64,000 nt of DNA from Coprinus comatus. Lineage: Eukaryota > Basidiomycota > Agaricomycetes > Agaricales > Agaricaceae. Each line of letters starts with the position of its first letter. Position 1 is the stretch's first letter. The stretch is from contig JAWPGT010000022.1 in NCBI GenBank assembly GCA_034638255.1, positions 124,001 to 188,000 on the forward strand, in the 5' to 3' direction. Below are positions 11,286-23,271 of the stretch, piece by piece. The notes beneath the pieces were generated by a model. That model worked only from the letters and a program-made list of their open reading frames with translations. It did no database searches and had not been told where the DNA came from. Made by a program: the position numbers and the translations under genes.

Positions 11286-12256
11286 CTAGGTGGCTGTGTT
11301 TGAACCAGAAGGAGAATTTGAGGCAGCTTTCTGTTGTTGTTGTGCCAATAAACGCCTAACGAAGGCTGTTCAAAAATACTTCTGTTCAGAGTTTTGGAAT
11401 GTAACTCACTGTCTCGCGGCCAAGATCATTTTTGCCTTTCTCTCCCTTAGACTCGCTTCTCTCTTTTCAGCAGTATCCTCCCAGGCTGCCTTACCACCAA
11501 CCTCTGCTTCCGAGATCTTCTCCGCTTCCCCAGAAGATATACGTTGTTCAAGTTGGAAACGAGAGATAAGATTATTCTTTGCGAGTTGTTTTTCATTTGT
11601 AGGTTGCGCTAGGGCTCGCGGGGCAGCGGCTGATGTTTCAGCACGGGGATAAAGGGTATAGTATGCAGTGGGAGGCTATTGGAGAGAGTTAGTGGTTAGT
11701 GATGGAAACACTGGTATGATTTCGACATACATTCTCTAGATAACCACGTTCGAGAATTTTATTCGTGGTTAGCTCCACACTCCCGGAGCGTAATAGGTCA
11801 TATCTAATGTTTTCACTGTTAAATATAAGGAACCGTAATTAGTCGTTTGACGCTCGTGAACGATGGGAAAGTGATGTGGAGACATACGCTGGTACGTCAG
11901 GGAACATTGAAGATATTGTTGTAATCTAGTATCGTTGTCAGCTATTCCCCTTCAGCAGTGGGATTAAAGGAGGCGATAGTGCAATGGAAGTTCGGTGTAG
12001 AAAATGGTCCGCTGAGGATCCAGGAGAGACCCACCATTTCTTGTGTTACATTCTTCGGCCGGAATCCTAGGACTTCAGCTGGTGATCTCTGCCTCGATTG
12101 CTCGTTTGTATTACTTCCTGTGGGTCATAAAAGGCGAAAGGTGAGCGCCGCAGCAGTATGTGAGTGAATATGTGGGAATCGCGTACCCGAAGTGATCCAT
12201 CGGAAAAGAAAGATGATGACTGCGAATGCAACGAGTACATTAACTACTTCACCCAT
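11286..12256 (-). CDS. CUE-domain ER-membrane protein (Cue1-like)
   Basis: Start ATG 12256. N-terminal membrane helix VVNVLVAFAVIIFLFRW anchors the protein. After a linker (PAEVLGFRPKNVT) comes a CUE domain: MFPDVPAENIRYDLLRSGSV followed by ELTTNKILERGYLEN, the conserved M-F-P and the Leu-Leu-type ubiquitin-binding pattern. The C-terminal half is charged (QLEQRISSGEAEKIS, EKRESSLRERKAKM) and ends with QRLLAQQQQKAASNS and a stop at 11286-11288 after a last small exon. This is the layout of yeast Cue1, which recruits and activates the E2 enzyme Ubc7 at the ER for ER-associated degradation. At least five exons; borders chosen to keep the CUE motif intact. Confidence 0.8.
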
Positions 12257-12618
12257 TGTGCCTGAGTCCTGGTGAACCTGAAGCGTAGTGTTTAGAGATT
12301 GAGGGTAACGGTGCGTGTGGTAGGTTTATTAGTGACGTTGTTGACACGCTTTCTCCGAAACAAATAAATCCGTATTAGGAAAGCCCCTGAATGCTCGGAT
12401 TCCGCCACTATATTTGTGTGGTTATCTTTTACTAATGAAGCAAGGTAGAATGCGTAACGAGCAAGGCAGGTGCTTCTACACCTTATACAGTAGTATATTG
12501 TAAATACTTGCTTGACTCACCTGCCGAAAAGATTACAGATGACAATTTGCCAGTGGCAGGTTTCAACTGGTTCCTTTGTATGGGACTGAATCACGTAGCT
12601 GATACATTCATATAATAT
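12257..12618. other. Intergenic
   Basis: 362 bp between two minus-strand genes; promoter of the CUE gene and 3' region of the membrane protein gene. Confidence 0.5.
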
Positions 12619-14125
12619 CTACACATTATTCTCTTTGTTTTTCTCACTCTTAGCTGCATTTACTTCAGACTCTCCTAGACCACTATTCTGATAATGCTCA
12701 AGATTAAGTTTCACCACATGCTTGGAACGATTCGCGTCTTCGTTATTGGAGGCTGCTTCGAATGCACTTAGTTCATGAGATATCGCTCCAGCGACACCAT
12801 CGTTTAACGTTGAACCTCCTATGGACGTAGATTGGATCGTGTCCGGATCTGTAGCGATTCCAAGGCCTATACGAATGATGATAATGGAGAAGATAATCCC
12901 CTATTCAATAATAATAATTTTAGTTTGATGGATTTGGAGATGTAGCCAAATATGTTAAGATTTGCTTACAATCAGCGATGACAGCTGCGAGGGTAATTAT
13001 GTGTAAATTGGGATTTTACAATTAATGAAACTTGAGTGAAGCGGCTTACCATATCGACAAGGATGTATTGGAACCACGATTTCTGTCCGTATAAAATCAA
13101 CAAGGCAATAAGTAATGCCGAGTACAGAGCCCCAGATTCGAAGATGACTCGTGCAAGGGGATGCAAACTTTGTTTAGCTCTAGTACTTGTGATTTGGCTG
13201 CTCAAGTACCATATTCGCGATGCAAGTAGCACTGTACAAGGTCAATCAGAAACCCATAGGCTCATCATTACTGAACATTACTGAATACTCACATGTACAA
13301 ATGGTACTCGTCACAAGACTGAACGAGAAAAAGTTTGATATCCATGTGCCCAATTGGTTTGCAAAGACAAGATCACCATCTCTAGCATGACTCATTTCGT
13401 AAAGAATCCCAATACCTGAGACTAGTTTGCTTCTATCAGTCAATCCGGAGAGCAGGTACAAATATAAAATTAAGACAGTTTGGTACGCACCTAAACTACC
13501 AGTATAAAGTATTAGTGGTAATATGATGGCCACAGGACGTCGATGCCATACAACATAACACCTATAAATCTGTGTAGTACAATTCAGAAAAATTGGTCAT
13601 AAATGATTAAAAGGACTGACTGCAACTCCATCACCGGTGAATGTTTGAAGTATGTATGTTGTACTTCCAAAAACCTGAGTGAAGTCGGCGAGTTGATTGA
13701 AAAATGCTTCGGGTTCTTCAGCATGATCGATGAAAGCTCGGATTATTCTGGTAAAGTTAGTTGCGAGTTGCTGATAAAAACGTAATTTAATGAGTGTATT
13801 TTCATCCGTATAGACATGACTTACCATGGTAGCAAGTACAAACATGAGAATGGCCACAGCGAGCATTGATTTGTGAAGTGGCCTTCCACGAGGTCGACGA
13901 TATAACAATGTCCAGCAGGTCAGGACAAACATCACTGCGAATGATCCTGTTCAAAGGAATATAATATAAGTACAGGGTTGCTTCTTGGATAGAGAGATTA
14001 TGATACCCCATAGGCATGATTGAACGAAGATGGCTATGAGCTTGGACTAGTAGATGGAAGTTGGATTAGTTTTATTGCAAAGGATCGGCAGGACCGTTAC
14101 GCGCCTCGTTCTCAGTGACCGGCAT
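12619..14125 (-). CDS. Multi-pass membrane protein, family A, copy 2
   Basis: Paralogue of the gene at 324-1714. In order it shows LIAIFVQSCLWG-SFAVMFVL, CWTLLYRRPRGRPLHKS, a hydrophobic helix AVAILMFVLATMV, STTYILQTFTGDG, VVWHRRPVAIILPLILYTG, GTWISNFFSFSLVTS, LASRIWYLSSQI, the signature RVIFESGALYSALLIALL, and IIFSIIIIRIGLGIATDPDT. The tail is long and acidic (ISHELSAFEAASNNEDANRS) and ends at the TAG at 12621-12619. About nine exons. The start is uncertain: MPVTENE at 14125 is the candidate first exon, analogous to MSIGINE in copy 1, but a clean GT donor after it was not found. Function unknown. Confidence 0.65.
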
Positions 14126-14580
14126 AACTATAATTTTGATGGATCGACACACGAAGTGGCCAACTTCGAGTTCTGTAGTTATATAGTACGATCGATTGAT
14201 ACGGTTTCAGTACCCTTGACTTGTCGGACGGATTGCAATGGTGCAGTGCAAGGTGGGAGAACCTCCTTTCAATCAACGCCCAGTTGGGCGGTGAGTCACT
14301 TGGCACATTCCATGAATAACTACTTCGATTCGAATATTCGCACCGTGGTAGCTCCGTGGTTTCCCAAGCCCAAGTTTGAGGCTCGAAGACTGAAGTAAGT
14401 TTCTATTTCGAGGTATGTTATATTTAGCGTGGATTATTTTTGTCTCCTTCCAGTGAAATGTTAACTTTTTCAAGTTAGATTCTGAGAAACGTGCGAAGTA
14501 AATGCCCAAACAGCAGAAGTGAGTGTACGATGAAAACAGTGACAAGACAAATACGAAACAAATTTCTGATCACATTTTGA
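14126..14580. other. Intergenic
   Basis: About 450 bp between the membrane protein gene and the aldo/keto reductase stop. If the reductase is read only in frame 0 its stop lies at 14475, inside this stretch. Confidence 0.5.
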
Positions 14581-15941
14581 TCAACGAACCACTCCTCCGG
14601 ATTCAAAGTCCCATCCCAACTGCTCATATGTCCAACCGAAGCATGAACCTCCCAGGTCAGATGAATGGAACCCACAGACTGTTCTATGCATGTTCGGTTT
14701 AAATAAAGTCGATCAAGGGTATCCAAGTCGACCGTTTTCAGTTTGACAACCTTCAAATCTCTACATGAGACACCTCGTAAAATAGATCAAGAAAACTTGA
14801 CCTTACCTGGAGGTTTTCGGCAAGCCTTTGTTCTTTCTCGGACTTGGGAACAACACCAGTACCACGTTGTACAGCCCAGCTTAACATCACTTGGGATGGG
14901 GTAATACCTAAACGCTTAGCAATATGAAGAATATCTTCATCGTCTGCAAATTTGTGCTTCCCGATCGGAGAGTAAGCGACAAGAAGGATACCCTTCTCTT
15001 GACAATATTTTAGGAGATCATGCTGCGGTAAACAGGGGTGAGCCTCGACTTGATTGATTGCAGGTACGATTGTTGTTCTCGGATGATGCAGCACAGCGGA
15101 TAGAAGGGATTGTGAGAAGTTAGATACTCCAATAGCTTTCGTTTTACCTATCAGACCACACGTTTGATTTAGCTTTTAATAATGTGTTTATCGACTGTCT
15201 CTCTCGCCTGTCTGGAGGACCCGTTCCATAGCATGCCAAGTCTCAATATAGGTCGGGCTTTCATTCGGCTGAAGGGCAAAACCTGAGAGAATAACACATC
15301 GACGTGAGGCTTCAGCGCCGGGACCAAAAAAGTGGTAGCTTCGTACCATCAGCCCTTAGTGTCATGGGCCAATGCATGAGATACATATCAACAAAATCCA
15401 TTCCCAGCTTCTGAAGGCTATTTTCCAATGCCAAGAGAGGTTCAGCATGATCTTCGCTCCTACATCCAGCAACAGAGATGAGACTGTAGCCTCTTGTGTT
15501 ACACAACACTGACTTACGCCAACTTCGTTGTGACGAAGATCTGTTCACGAGGAACACCGGATTCACGTATGGCTTGTCCAACTGAAATCTCGTCTCCTAC
15601 CAGAAATAGTCTCAGCATCAAAACTTCAAGAAACGAACGATGCTGATGAGAGGCTATACCATAGTTAGCTGCCTAGTAATAAATGATTAATCGCTTCCTT
15701 GTATAACCTTGCAGTGTGGAACTGACTGTGTCAATGTGCCGATATCCCAGTTTTAGCGCCGTCTTGACCATTTCTACAACATGGCTTCCTTCACCTTGAT
15801 AACCCATCCAACAACTACAGTTTATCGAACCTTTTGAGAACTAGGTTTATATAGTGATCATCTTTGTACCTACCCAACTCCAATGGCTGGTATGGTAGCA
15901 CCAGTATTCAAAGAAAACAGAGGTACCGGCAGCACTACCAT
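14581..15941 (-). CDS. Aldo/keto reductase with C-terminus in the -1 frame
   Basis: NADPH-dependent reductase of the AKR superfamily, close to glycerol dehydrogenase/Gcy1-like enzymes. Exon 1 (start 15941): LNTGATIPAIGVG. Then WMGYQGEG, LKLGYRHIDTAANYG (catalytic Asp and Tyr), IFVTTKL (Lys), MYLMHWP (His), so the full catalytic tetrad is present. Further: WHAMERVLQTG, KTKAIGVSNFS, VPAINQVEAHPCLPQ, ILLVAYSPIG, GVVPKSEKEQR (cofactor loop). The frame-0 exon reads LKVVKLKTVDLDTLDRLY, and then the family-typical end (PNMHRTVCGF, GGSCFGWTYEQLGWDFE) continues only in the -1 frame to a TGA at 14583-14581. The switch coincides with a TTTAAAC heptamer at 14697-14703. Frame 0 instead runs on to a stop at 14475. 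One intron (after LQT, about 15147-15210) seems to start with GC. Frameshifting, a 1-nt sequence error or a decaying gene are all possible. Confidence 0.8.
14697..14703 (-). promoter_or_regulatory. Possible -1 ribosomal frameshift site TTTAAAC
   Basis: On the coding strand the frame-0 codons are TAT TTA AAC CGA. The heptamer T TTA AAC has the X XXY YYZ form of efficient -1 slippery sites and is placed exactly where the aldo/keto reductase homology passes from frame 0 to frame -1. I did not find a convincing downstream stem or pseudoknot by eye. Confidence 0.35.
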
Positions 15942-17990
15942 TTGATGGGAGAAGGAAAGTTAAAGATGGCTGTTTCCGCTGCCTCTCGGCTCCCCGTGCT
16001 TCCCATGATAATCATAGAAGTTAGATCGGAACAAAAGCTTCTAATTTATATCCATCATTGGCTGACTCGAGTTGAAGTATTGGGGCGCTTTTCCTTGAGC
16101 AAATTGTATCAGCTCTGACCATAGATTGAGATTGATAACATTGCCCTCCAACCTTCATCATGCTTCGATGCGATGTTCTCAAAGGTGGACATGGTGAAGC
16201 CAGAAATGGAAAACATCATCGCCATTTGCGTTTGAGCGTGAATTCTGGATATGAATTCCAATATTGGTTGGTGTGCAGTCCTAGGAGTTCTACGTATGCA
16301 AAGAAGGCGTATTGGTAAATGGTGTGATGGGTGAGGATAAGCCAAGCGCCGACTAAGCAGTACATACTACAACAGACAACAACACATCGAACAATTCAGT
16401 CAGTTCCTTGAACTTACCACTTTGACCTCTATGTGAAGCAGTGAGTTAGCAGAAATTATCATTATTCACGACAACGAATGGAAGAGTGTGCTATTGGCAA
16501 GCCATTGGTGACATGTCTCAAGATCTCAAGTCTACCAATAATTGGGACTCTTTACCCTTACAAGGCGGGCCCGTCAATCATCATTTCATTGTCTTGCAGA
16601 TCATAACCACACAACACCTTCTACTGCCATTCGGACGTTTGGACTTGGGCTGATTAGCTAGCTTTAACAGTATGCTTTCCAGACGCGACGGTTGTCAAAA
16701 TTCTATCTACTGTCCAGCTTCGAGATATCCTTGCTATCCGCCAGGTACTCGATCCCGTACAGAAAGTATATTTGAGTGTAACTAGTGCCGATATCCATGT
16801 TGTGGCTAACTGGGACGACGGCTCACCAAGAGAAATATTGATTGATTATCCCCGCGACCAGTACAACTTCCACCATGTACGTTCCAATTTGATTATACAT
16901 AACTTGAACTCAAACATCCTCCAGATTCATTCTACCTTTCGTTTGTTTGGTTGGTATCTTTTTATTTTATCCACGAGCTCTCGAAATACACGATTTCGAA
17001 TGTATATTAGCAGGGCGACAACGACAACAACTCTATTCAAAGTGACCATCACTCTAGACACTGCTTCACAGAAGATGTGTTTTTTTTTTTTTGGTTTTGT
17101 TGATGCACTGTTTTCCATCGCAAACGGGTCACTTCGAAAGCCATTTGTCTAACTTGGGGCTCCAACTTATATGCCGCAGCATGGTGTCGGTTTAGAATGA
17201 CCATTTTCAGCCTTTATCACTACAATATTCACTTCCGACCGGATAGTATCCCACCCGTTATAACAATCAAACTTCTCGATCGCTTTATCGCGGAAAATAG
17301 AAAGTCAAGCGATTTCTGTAGCCATAAATTCCAGCACGGTAGATTCGCCATCCAGTCATTCTCTATGGGAAGGCATTTTAGGCGTGGTGTATCTTGCGAG
17401 ATTTCTCGTGGATGCCGATTCAAGGTATAAAAGTCTGGGATGTATCTCCGTCTGGGTCTGAGGGAACCAGTTGTCGAATTGTATCGCTGTGGGGCCCCGT
17501 GCAAATTCGACGTCAAAGGTAAGAGAATGAATTTTTCTGTTCTTTTTGAAAGTTGGACATGAGTTTGAATATATACATTGTTTTAGGGTACATAGCTCAT
17601 TGTTCTGTTGGGGAATCGACTGGGATTATTGTACTGGGATTGAAAATGTCAAACGTCGGTACTGTGTATTTGCTTAACACGCAGAGATCTAAAACACTAC
17701 CTCGCAGTTGGGAAAACATTATGTTCGTCGGTGCGAGGAGATTATCCAACCTCAATATCCATAATATCATTGAATAAAAGCACATCTATAGTAATAATAT
17801 TACAAATACATCAGTAAAACTGTCATTTCTTTAATCTCTAGGGTTGTAACTATTCATGTTTTCATATTTTGGATTTAAAATTTTGGAAGGAACTTGGTAT
17901 ATAGGCACTGTTGTGGTAACGATAAACAAGACAAATCTAGAAATCAAGAGAAGAAAGAAGTCGATGAATCATATATCACACAACTGGTAA
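15942..17990. other. Gene-poor stretch with an unrecognised frame
   Basis: About 2 kb. A plus-strand frame at about 16690-16880 encodes VQLRDILAIRQVLDP, VTSADIHVVANWDDG and PREILIDYPRDQYNFHH, which looks like real protein but ends at a likely splice donor. I could not join it to further exons and recognise no family; it may be a gene fragment. No other gene seen. Confidence 0.4.
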
Positions 17991-20914
17991 CTAATTATAA
18001 GCAGCCGATTTGACACTATTAAGTCGTACAACCAGAGGAAGTAAAGACACATTTTCACTAGAAGCATAAAACTGAACACAATCCAAATGTACTTGGAACC
18101 TGAAACATTCACGACAAGTAAGTTACATGTTCTTCGCACTTGTAGTATAACAATAGAAAAGAAGAGACTCACCAATGATTGAAATTTGTTTCGAACTTGC
18201 CAAGGAATTCCCATCTCTTAGCCATTGATTGATCACCTTCAAGGCTTTCGGAAGCTGCAATTGCCTGATTAGCTGATTTGGTAAAGCTCGATGTGTACAC
18301 AGCGAAAGTTGAACAAGTAACAATAAGCCTTGAGTAAGCCTAATACACGTTCGTTAGCGTCAACACGCGTTGAGAAAATGTGCAAAGGAATAAAAGAAAC
18401 TTACTCGTAACAGTTTCGAACTCGTCAACATACACTCTTTCAAACATGTATCCAAGAAATCAACATGATCTCTCAATAGTTGATCAACAGTAGTAACTTT
18501 TTCCAGTTTAGCTTCAAGCATGCGCCAATTTGGTTCGAGGACTTCGAAGGTAGCGAAAGCAAGTATTTGTTGTACAAATGAAAGCATTCTTGCACGTAAG
18601 AGGCAAACTCGTAATCTCCATTTATCAAGCTCAGGATGGTGAGGCACTTTACGACGCCAAGGTGCAGTCTTTTGCTCAATCCACATAGATGATAATGATT
18701 GTTCCACGTGTTTGAGATGAAGGAGGAACCGGAAAAGGAGTTGATATCGGAGAATTGTCTTGCGTGAAATGACGAGAGATAGAGGGAATTTCACTGTGTA
18801 ATCAAGAGTGAGGGCATCAATAGCTATAACAGAAACGTGTTAGATGAGTCATAGAGTTTGTCCTGTATAAACGCAACTTGCCATGTATTGCTTTCTTGTC
18901 CTTTTCATCCTTCTCCTTCTTCGGTTCTTCTTGTGTATGCGCGTTGTTATCTTCTGCTCCTTCCTCCCTACCACCAATACCGCTTACATTAACAACCTTC
19001 AACAAAAAGTCGTACAGTCCGCTGTCAGCCATAGTTACTTTGACATCCTCACGGTATAGCGTATCTTCTCCTTGCGCATCGGTGTTAAGTGCAAGGTCCA
19101 ACAGACTTTGCAGCTTGACAATGGATGCGGTGCGAGAAGCTTTCCTAAGTTCTGTGGCTGACAAGTCCAAGAGATGTGTGAGGAAAGAGGACTGTGATAG
19201 GAAGAAATATCTTTTCAAGGATCGTAGCCGAGGTATCAGCTGCTGGTCTTTGATGAGGAGTTGAAGGAGTGTTCGATTAGCATGTGAATATGCGTCTTCG
19301 ATATGCTTATAGAACCTAAGGACAGATTGTTAGCAAATACACTGACGTGATGGAAGGCAAAAATAAATCACTTTTCATTATCCATAGACCAGTCATCAAT
19401 GTTGGGTATATTCTCTTGTTTGACATCAATACCACACTCCCGTATCACGTTCAGGTACTTTCCGGCCAACAGAATCTTATGTTTCCATCCTTCTAAAAGC
19501 GGCGGAACACATGCACCTCCAGGCAGACGCCCGCTAGCTGATCGGGGAGAAGGTATACCCGCTTGAGAACGTTTGGAAGACGCAGACGTGGATCCATCAC
19601 GCAACTGGTTAAGCATAAGTTGCATGACAATTTTGAGTGCATAAATGACCAGTCACTCACTGTATACCGCCTCTCCCAGTACTCATCTGTATAATCCATT
19701 TCCAGAATCCCACGATTGATGAACTTGCTTTCTTTAACTATTAATTCTTCATAAGGATCAACGAGTTTCCCTGTAGTGACCCAATCCCGAACCATATTGA
19801 CATATGGTTTCCCCGCAGCCTTCAACAGTGTTCCATAGATGGTCTTAGCAGTCGGGTCGCCGCTCATGTTTTGCATTCGATCATAGATAATAGCCAAAAC
19901 CTCTCCTCCTTTGACTACAATCCCACTTGAGCCTGATACACCATTCTTCGAGATCTCTGAGAGTACGGCTCGAAGCTTGTCACCGCCCAATCCTAGTGCC
20001 TCGTTCCTTGCCTCCTCCTCTGGATCTATCTCAGAAGATGATGAAGATAATGAAGCAGATTCATCTACATCGGCAGTTGCGAGTTCGAGAGTGAGCTGAT
20101 ATATCAGGGATAACGTGTGAACCGTTGGGTGAACATAAAACCAGAGTTTTTGAAGTGAGAACTGCGGCGAGGTATTAAACGCATGTTCAAGCTGTGAGAG
20201 AAGCGTTTGATAGTCCTACTCTCTGAACAATCAGAGAAATGTATTATAACATGAAGGGAGATACGCGTACCCTGAGCATATCTCGGATCGCTGCACAAAG
20301 GGCATGATTAACCAACCCATAGTCCAGATGACTGCGGTGCTCCACGTAGGCAGATACGGCAGTGTAGTAAGTGCCTAAAGGTAAAATTCGTTCTACTAGA
20401 TCTCTGAGGGACGCATCTATTATATATTAAGTATTCTATCTCATCCTTGACAAATCTACTCACCAAGAGAGGAAGAGACTACAAAACGAATTCCTTGAAG
20501 TGGATCATCATCTTCCGCAGAATAATCGGCATGGAAGGTTATATACGTTCCTTCTATCCCCTTAGGTCTGGCAAGTGAGAATAAGCAACAAGAGAGGTTG
20601 GTTCGTGCTCACCATTAAAACGTAGAGCAAATCCTCGAGAATGATGGCTTCCTGGATGTCCAAAGGAACGCGGTCGAGGGTTTCTTGTTTGGCTTTCCCT
20701 TTTGTTTTAGCCGTAGCAGTATTAGACACGACACGAGAGTTCAATGGTGCGCGAACAAACGAAGTTTCGGCTAGGAAGGAGGATTCATTCTGGCCTAAGA
20801 GGTATATAATTCAATTGGAGTATAACAATACTTTATGCAGCGCGTACCTTTGGAGCCACCTTCATTTGAATAATGTATTTGTTCGTCAATGTCATTGTCT
20901 GCCCCGTCTTGCAT
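17991..20914 (-). CDS. Gamma-tubulin complex component 2 (Spc97/Alp4 family)
   Basis: Core subunit of the gamma-tubulin small complex, which nucleates microtubules at the spindle pole body. Start chosen at 20914 (MQDGADNDIDEQ). The next exon includes PLDIQEAIILEDLLYVLM. GRIP1-type region: GGEVLAIIYDRMQNMSGD, AKTIYGTLLKAAGKPYVNM, ILEMDYTDEYWERRYT, LLAGKYLNVIRECGIDV, FYKHIEDAYSHANRTLLQLL, LKRYFFLSQSSFLTH. GRIP2-type region: YTVKFPLSLVISRKTILRYQ, FLLHLKHVEQSLSSMW, LDTCLKECMLTSSKLLR. The C-terminus FETNFNHW, VHLDCVQFYASSE ends at TAG 17993-17991. Motif order and wording match GCP2 rather than GCP3. An acidic insert (EEPKKEKDEKDKK) lies in the middle. At least ten introns. Divergent from the F-box-like gene at 21661. 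Confidence 0.9.
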
Positions 20915-21660
20915 GCGATTTCGTCGCACGGACGCAATTGTCCCCGTAATCTACGATGATGAGATCAGAGGTCATGGTAAACTAGGAGCTGCACATGCCT
21001 TTGAGTACTCTTTTGCTGATAAGGCAAAGGTTTTTCTGCGCCTGTCTACTCGTTGTCCTGGTGTGTATGGATTCGTTATGTTCGACATCTCGATTCCGTA
21101 GTCCTTGAACGTCAATTGACTACAGAGAGATTGACTCTGTTCCCAAACCTGAGGTCACGTGGGGATCATATACTATATATAGATCTGGTACTGTTCCCTG
21201 AATTCTTAAAATGTACGAGGAAAGTCGGAGCATAAGTACAGGAAGAAATTGAGAGCGGGACTGGGAGTAGCCGTTACCCTTGCTATTGTAGATAAGGATG
21301 AAAAATAATGGGTTATAATCTGTCTTCAATCCTTTGAAAATGTTGTTTCTTTCAATGAAATCTTTCTTGAATATCGGATGCTATGGCCATCACAGAGAGG
21401 ACGTATAAGAGCAGACATTTAGGTAGCAGCGCGGGGTAATCACTGTACCTTATTGAACAAAACGTGTTTGAATTGACCACCACCAGCCCTAAGTTACCAC
21501 TGATCCCTTTGAAGCTCTTTGAGCCATTGTCTGGACATTGTGGTCGATGTCCTCCTTTCACAAGAAGAAAATTACGCGATATAATGCACACCACTATATA
21601 TAGAGGCTTGAAGCTTGAAGCAGGACGTCCTCCAACCATACTACAATTCGAAAAATAAAG
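20915..21660. other. Intergenic between divergent genes
   Basis: About 750 bp holding the promoters of the GCP2 gene and the F-box-like gene. No further coding region recognised. Confidence 0.5.
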
Positions 21661-23271
21661 ATGCCACTACACGAACAACGCGAACCCATTCCAACTGACG
21701 TCATAGTCGAAATCATGAGCCATGATGTCCTACCTTCGGATCTCATTCGCTACAGATATGTACGTTCATTCTTCCCTAACCTTATAACGAATATGAATAT
21801 GAACTAAGAATCCTTTAGGTTTCTCGCCAATTTCAGATGGCATCGTATCAAAAGCGCGTCTGGTGGGCCGCATTCTGGAGATCGAACCCGCTTCCTGAAA
21901 TTGACTTAAAAAACACATCGAGAAAGAGGTTGGAAAGAATACTCTTCACTATGGAAAGAATGAACAACATTTGGGATAATCCAAACCAGTACCAGCCTCT
22001 CATCTCGAACATGCCTTACCTGCCGGCGGAAAACTCGGATACACTTGAAGTTCCAACTTGCTGGTTTATTGGACCTTTTACTATCGTTATACGTGGTGGT
22101 CACCAGGTCAAATTCTACATGGAAGATCAAGTAAACGGACATCCCGTTTGGATATATTGTCCACTAGATAGTATAAGAAATGGGCCTATCTACGGTTATG
22201 GATCAAATATTACGGGATATTCTGATGTTGGAACCAATACATTTAATGTCGTGCATATTGACGTTGAAGAAGGGTCTGTTTGCCTGTGAGTGGACTACAC
22301 TGCCTATTTATTTAATTATAAAACCCAATAATAACCGTTACCTTCAGGAAAATTGTTTCAATCAAAATTGATACTGGAGCCACTGCCTTTACTGCGACAG
22401 TCAAGCGCTACCCTCTCTATACAGTTGCGGATTTTGAATCCAGATATTTTGGGCGGAAATTCTATCTGGAAGTACAAAATGACTTTTTCCATGTGCACCG
22501 CTACAATCCCAGTGATGACGAGTCTAGTATTAGCTTTGTTTCAGCTTCATCGGATGACACAGAGACTAGAGATGAAGCTACCGAGATCATACACATCGCG
22601 ACAAAGTTTCGGATCACTGGTTCTTATCGTGCATATGTAAGTATATTTTATGCTAGAAATCCCATTTCAATCTTATTGTATCTTTTTAGTGGACAACCAA
22701 TCGATATCACATCCTGTCACACGATCCTACTGATCATACAGTGTCGTTTTACGAGAACCCGGTGCCTCAAAACACATCCCCTGGTGAAAGTCCGAGTACA
22801 AGTTCCATTAATGCATCCCAGCTACGCTTGACACACAAGGGTGTAATAAATCTGTCTAGTGGGCACAAATTCCTTCCTCAATCCCCTTCCTCTTATGCCT
22901 TGGTTACCGTCACCCTAGAAGGAAACACAAACCAAAGGTCGATCATAATCGAGTCAACGATGTATGACTTGGAACCCCGGACTCGCGATGTAAAAGTGGC
23001 ATGCTGTAGAAGATTCACTAGTGAACCGGGCATGGAAATATTAGGCATGACTAAACTCAGTTCGGATCTGAGGTACTCCATTTATTCAAAGACTTATCAT
23101 GGAGCTATAACGACCAAGCTTTCTGGTGAAAATATGAAGGGGTTATTTTACAAGATTGACTTCAATTCCGAGGAACCGACCTTAACCGTAACGGAGTTCA
23201 CATTTAGGGTGTTTGATAACGCCTCTCGTGTTGAAAGAGTCAAAATTCAATTATTTGATTTATTTAATTGA
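21661..23271 (+). CDS. F-box-like protein, agaricomycete type
   Basis: Four or five exons. The N-terminus, starting at ATG 21661, reads IPTDVIVEIMSHDVLPSDLI, then RYRYVSRQFQ, which fits a degenerate F-box (the Skp1-binding motif of SCF ubiquitin ligases). The rest has no known repeat: FWRSNPLPEIDLKN, LEVPTCWFIGPFTIV, a beta-rich middle with GPIYGYGSNITGYS, KIVSIKIDTGATAF, and a C-terminal part with ALVTVTLEGNTNQ and FTFRVFDNASRVERVK. Mushroom genomes carry large expanded families of such F-box-like proteins; the substrates are unknown. The stop at 23269-23271 is in frame with the last long exon (22741 onward). Confidence 0.6.

Noticed and set aside
18878..19264. Plus-strand frame rich in Ser/Phe inside the GCP2 gene
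   Set aside because: Antisense shadow of the acidic/charged GCP2 exon, low complexity.
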